Of a DNA stretch of 64,000 nucleotides, positions 33,222 through 44,160 are shown piece by piece. The notes beneath the pieces are model-generated. The model saw only the letters and a list, made by a program, of their open reading frames with translations. It was not told where the DNA came from and searched no databases. Position 1 is the stretch's first letter. Each line of letters opens with the position of its first letter. The stretch lies in contig JAIVEN010000016.1 of NCBI GenBank assembly GCA_026686845.1, forward strand, positions 34,072,001 to 34,136,000. Reading direction: 5' to 3'. This stretch comes from Adenanthera pavonina. Lineage: Eukaryota; Streptophyta; Magnoliopsida; Fabales; Fabaceae. The position numbers and the translations under genes are program-made.

Positions 33222-34162
33222 ACTTCCAGAGATCCATTGCCCAACAAGAAAGCAAGATATCCCATTCTGTACTTGCAAATGGAATCAGAAGCATTAGAAG
33301 GTTGCCATTTCACATCCCATGCTACTTTTCCGTTATGTGCTAGGCATAACACAATTCTCGGCAAAGCAACATATTCTGGAATAGAACAAGTAGCCCCACC
33401 AGGACGCATTTCAGAGCTACAAGATGGTTGATGACTTGCATCATCCTCACACTGGGTCAACCGTGGGGGACTTGTATCATCATTAAACTTACCTTCCCTA
33501 CAATTAGTTTTCAACTTACTTCTACTCCTTCGAACGAGCTTTTCCAGCATAGTGTTGCATGAAGATACAGCTTTGTTGGAACATTTGAACATTGCACCAG
33601 AGTCCAGTTGCAAAGCATATTCTTCACAATTGCTAGAAACCCCATCTGCGGAAGGAAATTCAGGAGAATCTTCAGGTCATTGACCATCTAGAGCTTCCAC
33701 ATGTTGGTTCTTGCAATTTGGATCACTCGTTGCTGCTACATTTAAATTTTTTCTAGGTCCCCCTCTAGGCTTCTTTATTTGTGTTAATTTGTCATTTGAA
33801 GCTCTGTTCTTAGCATGATCTCGTTTGCTCTTTTCTGTAGGAGGAGATACCTCTTTACCATTTTCAAAAACTCCTGGCAAAAGAGCTTGCGTACAGTGGG
33901 TCTCAGAATTCATATCAACCACTGCTACTTCAGTGGGATTTTTTCTCTGTCTTCCTCTTGGCCTCTTTATTTGTGTTGAATTTTCATTTGAGGCTCCACT
34001 GTTTCTATGTCCTCTTTTACTCTTCTCTGCAGGAGGACACACTTCTTCATTGCTTTTGCTGCTATTTAAAAGGCACCATATTTGAATAAGACCTCTACCA
34101 GTGAGTGGGCTGCCCATCTTGTGATAAGAAGCTCCAGGCGGGTAAGCAGCAACAGCAAGAAA
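33222..34162 (-). pseudogene. Exon 5: WD repeat, two AT-hooks, premature TGA
   Basis: This is the largest exon at 941 bp. It opens with FLAVAAYPPGASYHKMG and GRGLIQIWC, a WD-repeat strand. Two tandem copies follow of a ~60-residue unit, each with a PPxEKSKR lead and an AT-hook: IKRPRGRQRKN (about 33,940-33,975) and IKKPRGGPRKN (about 33,750-33,785). AT-hooks bind the minor groove of AT-rich DNA; the second has GG in place of the core GR and is probably weak. A TGA at 33679-33677 then stops the frame, which continues unbroken in the same phase to a WD repeat, CLAHNGKVAWDVKWQP..GYLAFLLGNGSLEV. A 39-bp intron spanning the stop is conceivable from GT/AG but too short for plants. Confidence 0.8.
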
Positions 34163-36178
34163 CTAGAACAAAGATCAGGAAGAAATCTATCACAGGTATC
34201 AGTTTCACAAAAGAAGAAATCAATAACAATGTATTTCTTTCCCAATAATTTGTATCAGAAGACCAAAACTTAGAGTATCTCTTAACCACATACTAATAAA
34301 AGTGGAGACTAAAAAGATGCTCTAAAGGAAGAAAGAAAGCATGTACCTCACATTTAACTGAATTATCAGGCTTTAAATGAATCTGAGGACACCAATCCAA
34401 TGCCCACACAGGGCCCCCAACATACAACACAAAGTCCCTGCTGCAGCAAGACTTGAAGTGTTTAGCTACATTAGACAATGACTAGTAACTGAATAATGAC
34501 ACAGTAACTCACTATCTAGTTGACAGATAAGTATGATTTTAAATTAATTAAAATGCGTCCTATAACAGAATAGTAATGCCATTGACTAAATAAAATGGTC
34601 AAAATCACAGTCATACCTTGATTCTTGAGATTTGACATCCCCAAGTAGCCCCTCCTGCATATCATGTAAAACCAGAAACCCAGGATGTTAATAAATATTT
34701 GCAACATTACAACTATACACGAAGACATTGTAAGTTGAAATGTAATTGTTCTCTGGAAATTTATGTAGTTAAGATCATCCTTTGACCAGGAAACCAAAAA
34801 AAGAACAAGGACGGACAATAAAGAAGTAGCTTGTCCCTTAGGAATGGCAGCAGATGAAAATTGGGGTAAGTTTATACAGTTGATTGCATCTTTTGCCTCA
34901 GGGCTTCCAAGTCCACAAGCAAACCTAATGCTTCTAGGTTCATAGCGAAAATGTCTCCATTCTTTGTACATAAATGTTTCACATTCTTTGTGAAATAACC
35001 AAATTAACACTTTTAAGAAACAAAAGCCATTAAGTACATAGCAGAAAGTGCATCCCTTCATCACATATAATACAAGTGAAAGTTAAATGATACACATCCC
35101 ATTCTCATACAACATGCAGAGTCCTTTTTATAGGAAACATAATATGATAAAAGTAATCCATATATTCCATCAAGTTATAATTGTAATCAGTCTTCCACCA
35201 AAGCATTAGCAAGCAATCTGTGACAACTTACATTAATTAGCTCAATGAGAAAAAACTTCACCAACAAGCTGCAACTGTCTAGAAGGTTCAGATGAACTAA
35301 CAGAGGCAACCCAAACATTCCCTAGTCTAAGAAAAGCAGCTAGAAGACACTTCAGAAATTGAGGTGATGAAGTTCTTTTTTTTTTTTTTTGGGTTACATA
35401 AGAGGAAACAAGTTGACTAAGTTCTAAATAGTCAGTGCGTATAAAACTGCAGAAAAAAATTCAGAAGTAAAGAAGAAGATAAAAGCTAGAAAATATGATC
35501 CCACACCACACAAGAAAAAAATTAAGTTCAAACAGAGTTCAGGTCAAACTCTATCTTGATTCAACTAGAGATGGGGCGAAGAAGGAATTTAATAAAAAGA
35601 GAATATTAACTTGGGTTATCTCGTTCACAACTTTCCTATAGATACCCACGAAAAGATAAAGTGACAGAGGCAAAACAAGAATTAATATATAACAAGTATG
35701 CTATGCAGAATACTGAAACATGACAAAATTAAAGCAAGTAAGAAAAAACGACTAGACAAGATAAATGAAACAGCAACTACAACATTTATGTCTCATGGTC
35801 AGAGACAAATCATTAAAACTATTGCAAAATAAGAGATTAAAAAAAAAAGTGCATAATTTACCTCAAGAAAGTGACAAAGGCAGAAAGTCTCTGAATCTCA
35901 CTCTGCTCCAAATTAGAATCCACATCTTCCCCACAATAAATCATGTCCATGGCTTTGAAGAAATTTTCCACTGAATAATCAAATAATGAAATGTTAACCC
36001 TAGGATCACTTCTATCATTATGACTTTTGGCCAATGTCTCTGCCTGCACATCAACTGTGTTAGCCTTCTTATTTAATGTACTTTGGGCTTTCCTCTTGAA
36101 GGACTTCTTCCTGTTGCAGCCAAATTGTTGAGCAAGAGATAGCTCTGCAAGCTCCTCATTTGGCTCTACCATTACCAA

Positions 36179-38005
36179 TACTTAGTCACTTCCTCTACTC
36201 TTTTTTTTTTTGGGCAAAGTAATTTAATACTGGAACCTACACCAGGAAACAAAAAGCTATGGACTTAAGATCAGAACATGCCCCAAAGACCTGAATAGTT
36301 ACGACAAGGTACAGGGACCACAAAACTTCTTTCAACAAAACTTCAATTCTAATGTTACAGGATATGCATAAACCACAAAATCTTCTCATTAAATAGAAAC
36401 TTTTATAAACATCATTTCAATCTGACGGAAGGCACACACTTGACCACCCCTTATGTTAACCCTCTGCAGAATCCATGAGGACATATCTTACCAATGATGA
36501 CAAGAGGCAGATGTTGAAAACGAGCAAATGAACAAATATAATGCCATAACAAACTTTCAAGAGGCATGTAAGGGTATTAATTTCACTAGCCATCAAATAA
36601 ATCAGATGAACCTAGCAGCCTCCCTGTTGACTAAATATCCAACCAATCAGAATTTGTATCTAAATAGCATGAAAACATTTTGTCATTTGAAAGGGGATTG
36701 GGCATGAATTTTTCAAGCGCACAAAATTAAAACCCACGAAGGACAGCGATAAACTGCGGCATACTTCAACTGACAAAGGCATTAAAGTACAACTAAATTG
36801 CACAATAGTCTAGTCCCAAGCAAGAACGATCACTGCTGTTGATTGCTATTTTACCCTCTTAATCTAAAGAAAAAAAGTGACCAGCTAATTTTGCCCGATA
36901 GAATTAAGTCACACCAAAAAAAATAAAGATAGAAAAAGCCATTGAAACCATACTAACTCACTGTTACAAAAGTTACACAAAACAAAGAAATTTAGCACTA
37001 AACAGGAATTTTAAACAGAAGACAACAAAATTCACTAACTATACTGGTAAACATAGTTAGCTGGAAATATGGAACTGAGCAACACACATTGAAGGAGTTA
37101 ATAGGGAGGCAGTACCCATGGAAATCAAAGCGGAGAAGAAATCAAAGAGGAAGTAGGCGAGAGAGGAAGAGGGTTTGGTTGCGTGGAGGAGGATGAAATT
37201 AGAATAACATGATGTATGTGACTTTGGAAGCCATGGGCTGATGGGCTTGTTGAGGTGTATTGAGTTTCGATGTCTATCTTCCACTTCCTTCCTTCAGAGA
37301 AGGAGACGTGAGGATGGGCAATACTTTGTGGCTTCAGCCTCTATCAACGCCCTACAAGCTAATGCCTAAGGCCGTGTTACACGAAACCCTTATTTTTTTC
37401 AGATTGTTTATTCTGCAATTGATGTGCTGCACTGTGGGCGCGTCTTGGCCGGTGATCTGGCAGTCGCTGGTTGTTCGTGCTTACTGGAGGTTTCTAATGG
37501 CGGGGAAATCGTGAAGATGAGTAGGAGCAGGAGAGGGAGAGGAGCGGACAGAAGAGCAGAGGCGCGAATGGTACAAATCTAATACTGTTGCCCTTTTTGG
37601 GCGTAATCTTTTCTGTTATTTTGTTTAAAATGGGCTGGCCCCTACTTCCCTGATTGGGCCATGTTATTTCAATTGTAACCAAACGGATTTCTAATGGAGG
37701 CCCATTATCTTAGAAGTTGATAATGGTGTTTCCTAAACGGTCCAACTAGTAATTGAAGGATTGAAGAATTTTTAATAGGCTGAGGCGATAAGCCCACTAG
37801 TCAAGAGCCGAACAACTAGATGAGGCAAATTAATTCTAAACTTAATCTACATTAAAATACCCACGTCCCTCATCTGTGGCCTTGTTTAAGAAAAAGATAA
37901 AATTCACTTCGATAATTTCCATATTTTGAAGGATAAGTTTTTAACACAATTTAAATAAAGCAAAAAATGAACTTTATTGCAGAATAAACAATCTGAAAAA
38001 ATATT
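36179..38005. other. Upstream region of the pseudogene and spacer
   Basis: Includes the expected 5' untranslated sequence and promoter of the minus-strand gene. A non-coding first exon near 37,060-37,250 is possible, since GC content rises there, but splice sites are not decisive. No plus-strand gene is supported between 37,260 and 37,700. Confidence 0.4.
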
Positions 38006-38306
38006 GGACCTGTTTGATATAAACTATTCTGAAAAACAGAAAAACAAAAAAAAGAAAACTCAAAACAACTTTAAGTTGTTTTGTAGTTTTTGTTCTGGAA
38101 AATAAAAGAAAATGCGAAAAACAGTCACCTTATTAATGGTAAAATTATAAATTTTGAATAACTCATCTATTACTCACTAGTTATGATTTTGAGAATAATC
38201 ATTCAAACAGATTTTTTGTTTTCTTGTTTTCAAAACTTATTCTCGAAAATAGTTTTACAAAACTGTTTTGAGAACAAGAAAACAGAAAACACTATCAAAC
38301 AAGCTC
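38006..38306. mobile_element. Harbinger/Tourist-like MITE, copy A
   Basis: 301 bp with terminal inverted repeats GGACCTGTTTGATA...TATCAAACAAGCTC and a three-base flank ATT on both sides (38003-38005, 38307-38309). The body is homologous to 60351-60727 but lacks about 75 bp near the left end. GGGCCTGTTTGG-type ends with three-base duplications are typical of Tourist/PIF-Harbinger MITEs. No coding capacity. Confidence 0.75.
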
Positions 38307-41142
38307 ATTATTACTCAACCAAACAAAACAAAAGAGACTGATAGAAAACAAAAGCAAAGTGCTATTGCCGTGTTGATTTTGACTACGTACTACAATCTAT
38401 TTATAAAATAAATTCACCTAAAATATCTCAACTGACTTAACTAAGTGGAGCTATCAAACTCCTAATTTATTTTCATAAATAACGGACCAAATCAGTTAGC
38501 TAAATCAAATCTGTTAACTAAATAAAAAATAACAAATAAAATAATCTTTGACCAATTCAACACAGCAGAAAGTTGGCAGCTAGAGATACTTGCTACTCAC
38601 AAAAAAAGATCTTCATAAAAAAAATCTAAACTAAATCAAATGATTGATTGGTTGGAAGACAACTTAAAATTAAGTTTGGAAAACTTATATTGGGCTAATA
38701 TTTTGTTTGACTCATTTTAAAACATTATTTCACAAACCTCATTTCGGCCTCAAATGAACATTTTGTGGACGGAGGCCTAATGTTACTTTTCAGTTGAGAA
38801 ACGGACGTTTAACAACCTCATTCTATAATATACGACCCAACGGTCATGGCTCATGGATGAAATCAGAAGACTCACCTGGAAGTGGCGACTCCTTCTTCTT
38901 CTTCTTCGCTGAATTTCTTCTTTAGTGTCGACCTCTGCTTCCTTTCATTGCTTCCTTCTTCACAATCGAAAGAGTGAGAGGAGCAGAGAAATTGTTGATT
39001 GGGTAGATGAAATCAAAGAGGATGGAAATATATCATGAATATATCCCTTACCTGATTTCAAAGGACATAGAAGAGTAAAGAACGCCCCCTGATTGATTGC
39101 TCCAAACTTCCTTCCTGCCGTGCGAGAAGAACAACATCGACAGTGAGGAAAAATAGAGACGGCTTGGAAGGAAAAGAAACGTCGTTAAAAAAAATCAAAA
39201 TTAATATATATTTATATATATTGATTCAATTTATCATTTAGATTAGATTAGATACATCATATTAAATTAGATTGAATTAGATATATTACATTAGATTCAT
39301 ATTTTATGTTGGGTAATATATCAATAACTATTATGAAAAAATATTTTACATATTTAAATTTTTTGGCCACTGTTTTACATATTTTAATAAATTTCAATAT
39401 TATTATAAAATAATATTTACACAAAAGTTAAATAAAATCATGGTTTTTTTAATAAAATTTTATTATAGTGCATATTGGTTAATGTAATATCTTATCATGA
39501 AATTTATACACTTTTCAGTAATTACATATTTAAAAGCATTTTAACATCATTTAAACAAATTTCAGCTTCTCAAACTCACTTTTACAAAATAGACATCCAA
39601 ACATAAATTAGATGAGCAAGGAATAACATTTTCTTTTTATAAACAAGATGCCAGATAGAGAGGGCACTCCCATAACCACTGGCAGGACACCAAGTTTCAA
39701 CGGTCATAGATGAGTAACGAACAACTTGCTCATTCAACTGTCGGTATTGTTTACTACATGAGCCACTAGATGGGTTGATCGAGTGAGTTGTTACTGGCTA
39801 ATGTGGTGTGTGGGACTTTACATTGGATGTAAGATATGGGTTTGGGCTTAGACCTAGTTGGGCTTTGTACACTAAAGGAAAAAGTTTTTTAATAATCAAT
39901 TTAAAAAAAAAACATAGAACAATAATAACATATAAATATATATAATGTAATAAAAAAAAAGAGATAACATATATAAAATTAAAACGGTCTTAATTTACTA
40001 AAAAATTAATTGTTAGTTTATTACCGTCATATTCCGTTGTCTTTTAATAAATAATAATTTTCTGGTTTTAATTATTGCTCTATTTTTAAAAAAAAGGTTT
40101 AACAAACAATTATTAACCTACTATCTCAACTTCTTTTTTTTTTGCCACAACCTCATCTTAACTCAATACTGTTTATGAAAAACAATAATGCTCATCTATT
40201 AATGTTTGAAATAAAATTTTAACTGTTCAACTCTTATCTGGATGGTTTAAATTTAAATTTTTTAATTAAGATCTTTATTTTAAAAAAAAAGACAATTAGA
40301 AAAATATTTTTATTTTACCTTCTACGTCTACTAAGATGAACATATAAAAATGAAGAGAGAAAAGGTGAAGCAAAGATTCAAGCTCAAGTTGCCAATGTGA
40401 GTTTTCATGCTTCTAAGCTTGTATTTTCATGCAATTTAAGGTTGTTTCATTAAGTATTTTCCTTCCTCTTCCATCATGAAAATTTCGGCCAAGCTACGTT
40501 AGAAAGAGAAATTGAGCTATGGCCAAATAAGCAAAGGAAAAGGTGTAGATCGTTAACTAGAAGCATGATTCCATGAGTTAGAGCAAGTTTTATGAAGCAA
40601 ATATTTTTCTCCTTAATTTCGGTCAGAATAAGGTTTAGGATATGGATGGAATTTTAAAATTTTGACCCCAAAAATAGATCCCTTGGGTCCAAAATAGGTA
40701 GAAATAAGTGTGTTGTAGTGGGAAAATTCAAAGGAAATCAATTTGGAAATTTAGAGCTCAAGTGAGCACTTTGTGAGTAAGATTATGAAATCAATGGCTA
40801 TGACCTTATTTTATGATGCAATAGGGTTCAAGAAAGTGAAAGAAGACCAAAGGAAAAGTGTACAAAGTTTGAAAAGTAAAGGAAAGCCACTAAGGTAGTT
40901 AACTTACCTATTTTTGCTTATATATTGTCATATAATTTCCATTGATGTGATGACTTGTCCATTGTTTGCAATAATGATTTGTGATGAATTGTTACTGTTG
41001 GCAAAGTTATTTGAGGGTTTTATCACCCTAAAATGTCTAAAATGCAAGAGGAAATTCTGTCGAATTTTCTATAAAAGGTATATACATAAATGATTAAAAT
41101 GAACAAATGATGTTCCTATGATAATCTTTTGCTTTATGTAAT
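38307..41142. other. AT-rich gene-free region
   Basis: No supportable ORF or RNA. A (CTT)n run lies at about 38,893-38,907. Two T-rich blocks and AT-rich stretches at 39,190-40,300 carry no family signature I can name. Confidence 0.4.
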
Positions 41143-41740
41143 AATATGCTTGCATAAAAGATAGTTACTATTGAGATTCTATGAATCTCATTCCTTTCCA
41201 ATATTAACCTTGTTTAGGTCCAAGCCATGACAATATTGCCTAAGAAAAGAAAGGATTTTCTATAATATGCAATTTTATATGATTTTCCAAAGTTAGGCCA
41301 GAAATCAGAAATTTCATAAAATGACGGAATGAATAATAAAACTTTTCAAAATTTACTATGTCAATGGTCCAATCAATACTCTAATTCATATTTTTCCCAT
41401 TAAAAAATTGTTTTAGATATTTTTAGAGATTTTAATCACTTGTATAATATGCTTGCATAAAAGCTAGTTACTTAAGATTCTTTGAATTTCATTCATTTCT
41501 GATGCTAACCTTGTTTAGGTCCAAGCCATGACAATATTGCCCGAGAAAAGAAAGGATTTTCTATAATGTGAGACTTTATATGAATTTTTCAAAGTTGAGC
41601 CAAAAATGAAGAATTTCAAAAAATGACCTAATGAACAATAAAACTTTTTAGAATTTATTGTGTCAATTGGTCCAACAATGCTGTCGTTCATATTTTTCCC
41701 ATGTAGAAATTTTTCTTAGATATTTTAATACTTGAATCAC
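41143..41740 (+). repeat. Tandem duplication, two ~300-bp units
   Basis: Unit 1 (about 41,143-41,442) and unit 2 (about 41,443-41,740) align end to end. Each starts ATAATATGCTTGCATAAAAG, contains CCTTGTTTAGGTCCAAGCC and ATGACAATATTGCC, and ends near TTTTTCCCAT..TTAGATATTTT. Divergence is roughly 15-20%. This may be the internal repeat of an unrecognised LTR. Confidence 0.8.
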
Positions 41741-42489
41741 TTTTATACGATTAATATAGAATTACTTATGATTTTATGAAGTTCTCTAGATAAAATGGAA
41801 TTTACCAAATAAATAGTATCAAATATTGAAAAAATTTATTAGGGTATTTTTATGTGATTCAAACTATCAAATGGATTTCAATGAACATAAATATGATCTA
41901 ACATATAAGAATTGAGCCTAAAGATCCAAGTATTACACTTTTTCCATATTTATTTGATAAAAATCCAACCTTCTCTCTCTATGCATGCATGGGCGAAACT
42001 TTCATGGTTAAAGAGGAAGGGAAAGACTCCATGAAAGCTTCTCTAAATACTTAAAAACACAAGTTTAGGAGCATGATAACTCACATTGATGCTTGTGGCT
42101 TGGATCTTGGCTTCTAATTCTTCCTTTTCTCTCTTCCTTTCCTTTCAGTTCTAAGCTCTCTCTCTTGCTTATGTTTTAGACACCTAATGAAGGAGGAAGA
42201 GGTGTTTTATGAAGCTTAACCATGCATCTTGAGGAGAGAGATGAGATGAGTGAATAGTACATTGGGTTAACTAACTAACTTGGTTAATTTTTATGCAATA
42301 ATCCTCTTAAATCAAATAATTAGATTCAGTCCTTATCCTAGCTGCAGCTATCATGCCACTCCAAGGGTAAAATTGTCCAAAAATTGTTCCATAATTTTTA
42401 ACAATCTAAAATAACTATTACCGATAACTTTTACTCGTACTGATTAAATATTTTTGTCACAATTATCATTTAATTAGTACATGATCGTT

Positions 42490-42688
42490 TTGAATTTGAT
42501 TTTGGACTAAATTTATTCTCTTGTCTCAAAATATATTTAGATGGGGTCCACATACTATAGTTTTATCAATTGAAGCCTGAAGATTTGTTGAAGTTGGACC
42601 CTTCTGGTAAGATGCTATCACCAAATCCAACCATCAGCAACTCTTAGATTGTTAAATCTTTAATGAGGGCCCAAACTCAGATACCAAA
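42490..42688 (-). pseudogene. Copia primer site and gag start, degenerate
   Basis: The minus strand reads TTTGGTATCTGAG immediately inside the LTR end at 42689, close to the initiator-Met primer site. About 90 bp on, a broken frame gives EGSNFNKSSGFN, a stop, then NYSMW, reminiscent of the FDGxNYxxWK start of Copia Gag. Identity fades beyond 42,500. Confidence 0.4.
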
Positions 42689-44160
42689 TGTTAGTAGAAC
42701 TGGATTTGCCAAAAAGCGTTGAACAGGGCATTTTGAAATTTTCTACTTCGCAAAAACAATATAACAGTACCAATACTAACTGAAAAGCAAAGTAGGAACT
42801 TGAAAGTAAATAGAGAAGGTTGGAGGAAATCAAACAATATGATTTATCCTGGTTCAGCTCTTTCACTTTACCTATATCCAGTCTCTAATCTTCCACTTGA
42901 GATTTATCCAATATCCTTGCAAGATTTAAGTAGGTTCTTGTAAAAACTATAGTACAACATTGGGCTTAAACTAGAGCTTTAATCCTCTCTTCTCACACCC
43001 TTACATAGTGTGTTACAAATCCCTTAGTGTTTTCCATACTAAGACACTTTTACCCAGTGGTAAAGAAAGAGTTTACAACTCAAATAATTTCTCAAAAATT
43101 GAATGAAAACAATGAAGTTCAGTACAGACTCAACTAGAGAGGCAGGTGAGGGTTTGAATGCTTAAGAATTAGAGAAACAGCACTTTAGCACTTATGATAC
43201 TTAATTTTGTTAGCTACCAGTCTTAATGAGGTTCTCTTTATAGATTTTCAAGCTAATCTAATCATTAGAAAAAAAAAAATTATAGCTATTATTTAAAATA
43301 ACTAGCCGTTGAACTTGAACTTTCAAGATAAATAGTTTAATCACAAGTTTCTAAGCTATAGAGCCTTAATAAATGTTCAAGAGTTTTCTCTTGATTATTT
43401 ATCGTGTTTTCTCAAGATAGCCAAGAGGAAGTTCAGACACATGAACTATCAAGATATATAACTTAAACATTTAAGAGTTTGAAAGACACAAAACTCAAAA
43501 ACTTGAACATTCAAGAGAAACATCATGATCATTTCAAGGTACATGAAGAGCAAAACTGATATTTTTAAAACAACACTTGAACATTTAAGCGAATCAATTT
43601 TAAACTATCATCATGTGAATAGTGAATGAAAGTGGGACTTGTGAACCATAATGAATGCTCAAGTAAAACAACTTGATCGTCCAAAAGTACTTCAGAAGAG
43701 TCACTCTATTATGCCTGTCACCTTGAACGTTTAAGAGGTACAATATGATCATTCAAATCTCAACACAGAACTTCCACATATTGTTCAACAAACCAAAATA
43801 CGTTTAAGAGGTTAAGCATGATTTTTCAAACTGTCACCAACAAGAGAGATCATGAGAAACTTAGAAACTTAAACATTTAAGCTAATTCCCATGAACATTC
43901 AAGAGTAAAAAAGGTTAAAAACACTTTGAAAAACATGTACTGTTGTTTGATCGAATTGAAAAAACAAGACATGATTTAACAAAATTAGAGCATTTATACC
44001 CAATTACCTATACAAAAAAAAATTCTAAGAGAAAGACAAAAGATTAATACAATATTAAAGCTTGGTCCCCTCTTGGTTAAAACATCATCTTACTCCATGC
44101 AGCCTTCTTTCCTTTTCTCTTCTTGTTTTGTGATCATCAAAATACATAGATTCTCCAACA
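42689..44160 (-). repeat. Copia (SIRE-like) LTR
   Basis: On the minus strand it begins TGTTGGAGAATCTATGTATT and TTGATGATCACAAAAC, the usual opening of SIRE-type Copia LTRs, and ends TTCTACTAACA. Length 1,472 bp. The interior (43,370-43,920) is filled with near-palindromic CTTGAACnTTTAAG motifs. The rest of the element is missing except for a short interior piece to the left. Confidence 0.65.

Larger units (their letters stand above)
21788..36178 (-). pseudogene. TFIIIC subunit GTF3C2-like WD40/AT-hook gene, decayed
   Basis: Intact relatives are WD40 proteins with AT-hooks annotated as general transcription factor 3C polypeptide 2, a Pol III factor acting in the nucleus. Exons, read leftwards: 36178-35862, 34963-34837, 34654-34617, 34437-34347, 34162-33222, 31718-31593, 26344-26272, 26003-25958, 25853-25781, 25169-25104, 23891-23813, 23729-23554, 23345-23299, 22498-22237, 22146-21788. 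Phases agree at every junction and total 2,821 nt, one base over a whole number of codons. WD-type motifs include YVGGPVWALDWCP, LAHNGKVAWDVKWQP, LLAGCHDGT, VALWKF-like IALWKF, AGHEGLKFWDLR and SIYSLDWL. Lesions: AA for the exon 2 acceptor (34965-34964), GG for its donor (34836-34835), TGA at 33679-33677, TGA at 31624-31622, and exon 11 with one extra base and no AG before it. Introns remain, so it is not a processed copy. Identification is from memory of the family. Confidence 0.82.

Noticed and set aside
37057..37682. A gene upstream of the WD40 locus
   Set aside because: The short frames on both strands have no motifs. The region is better read as promoter and untranslated DNA of the pseudogene.
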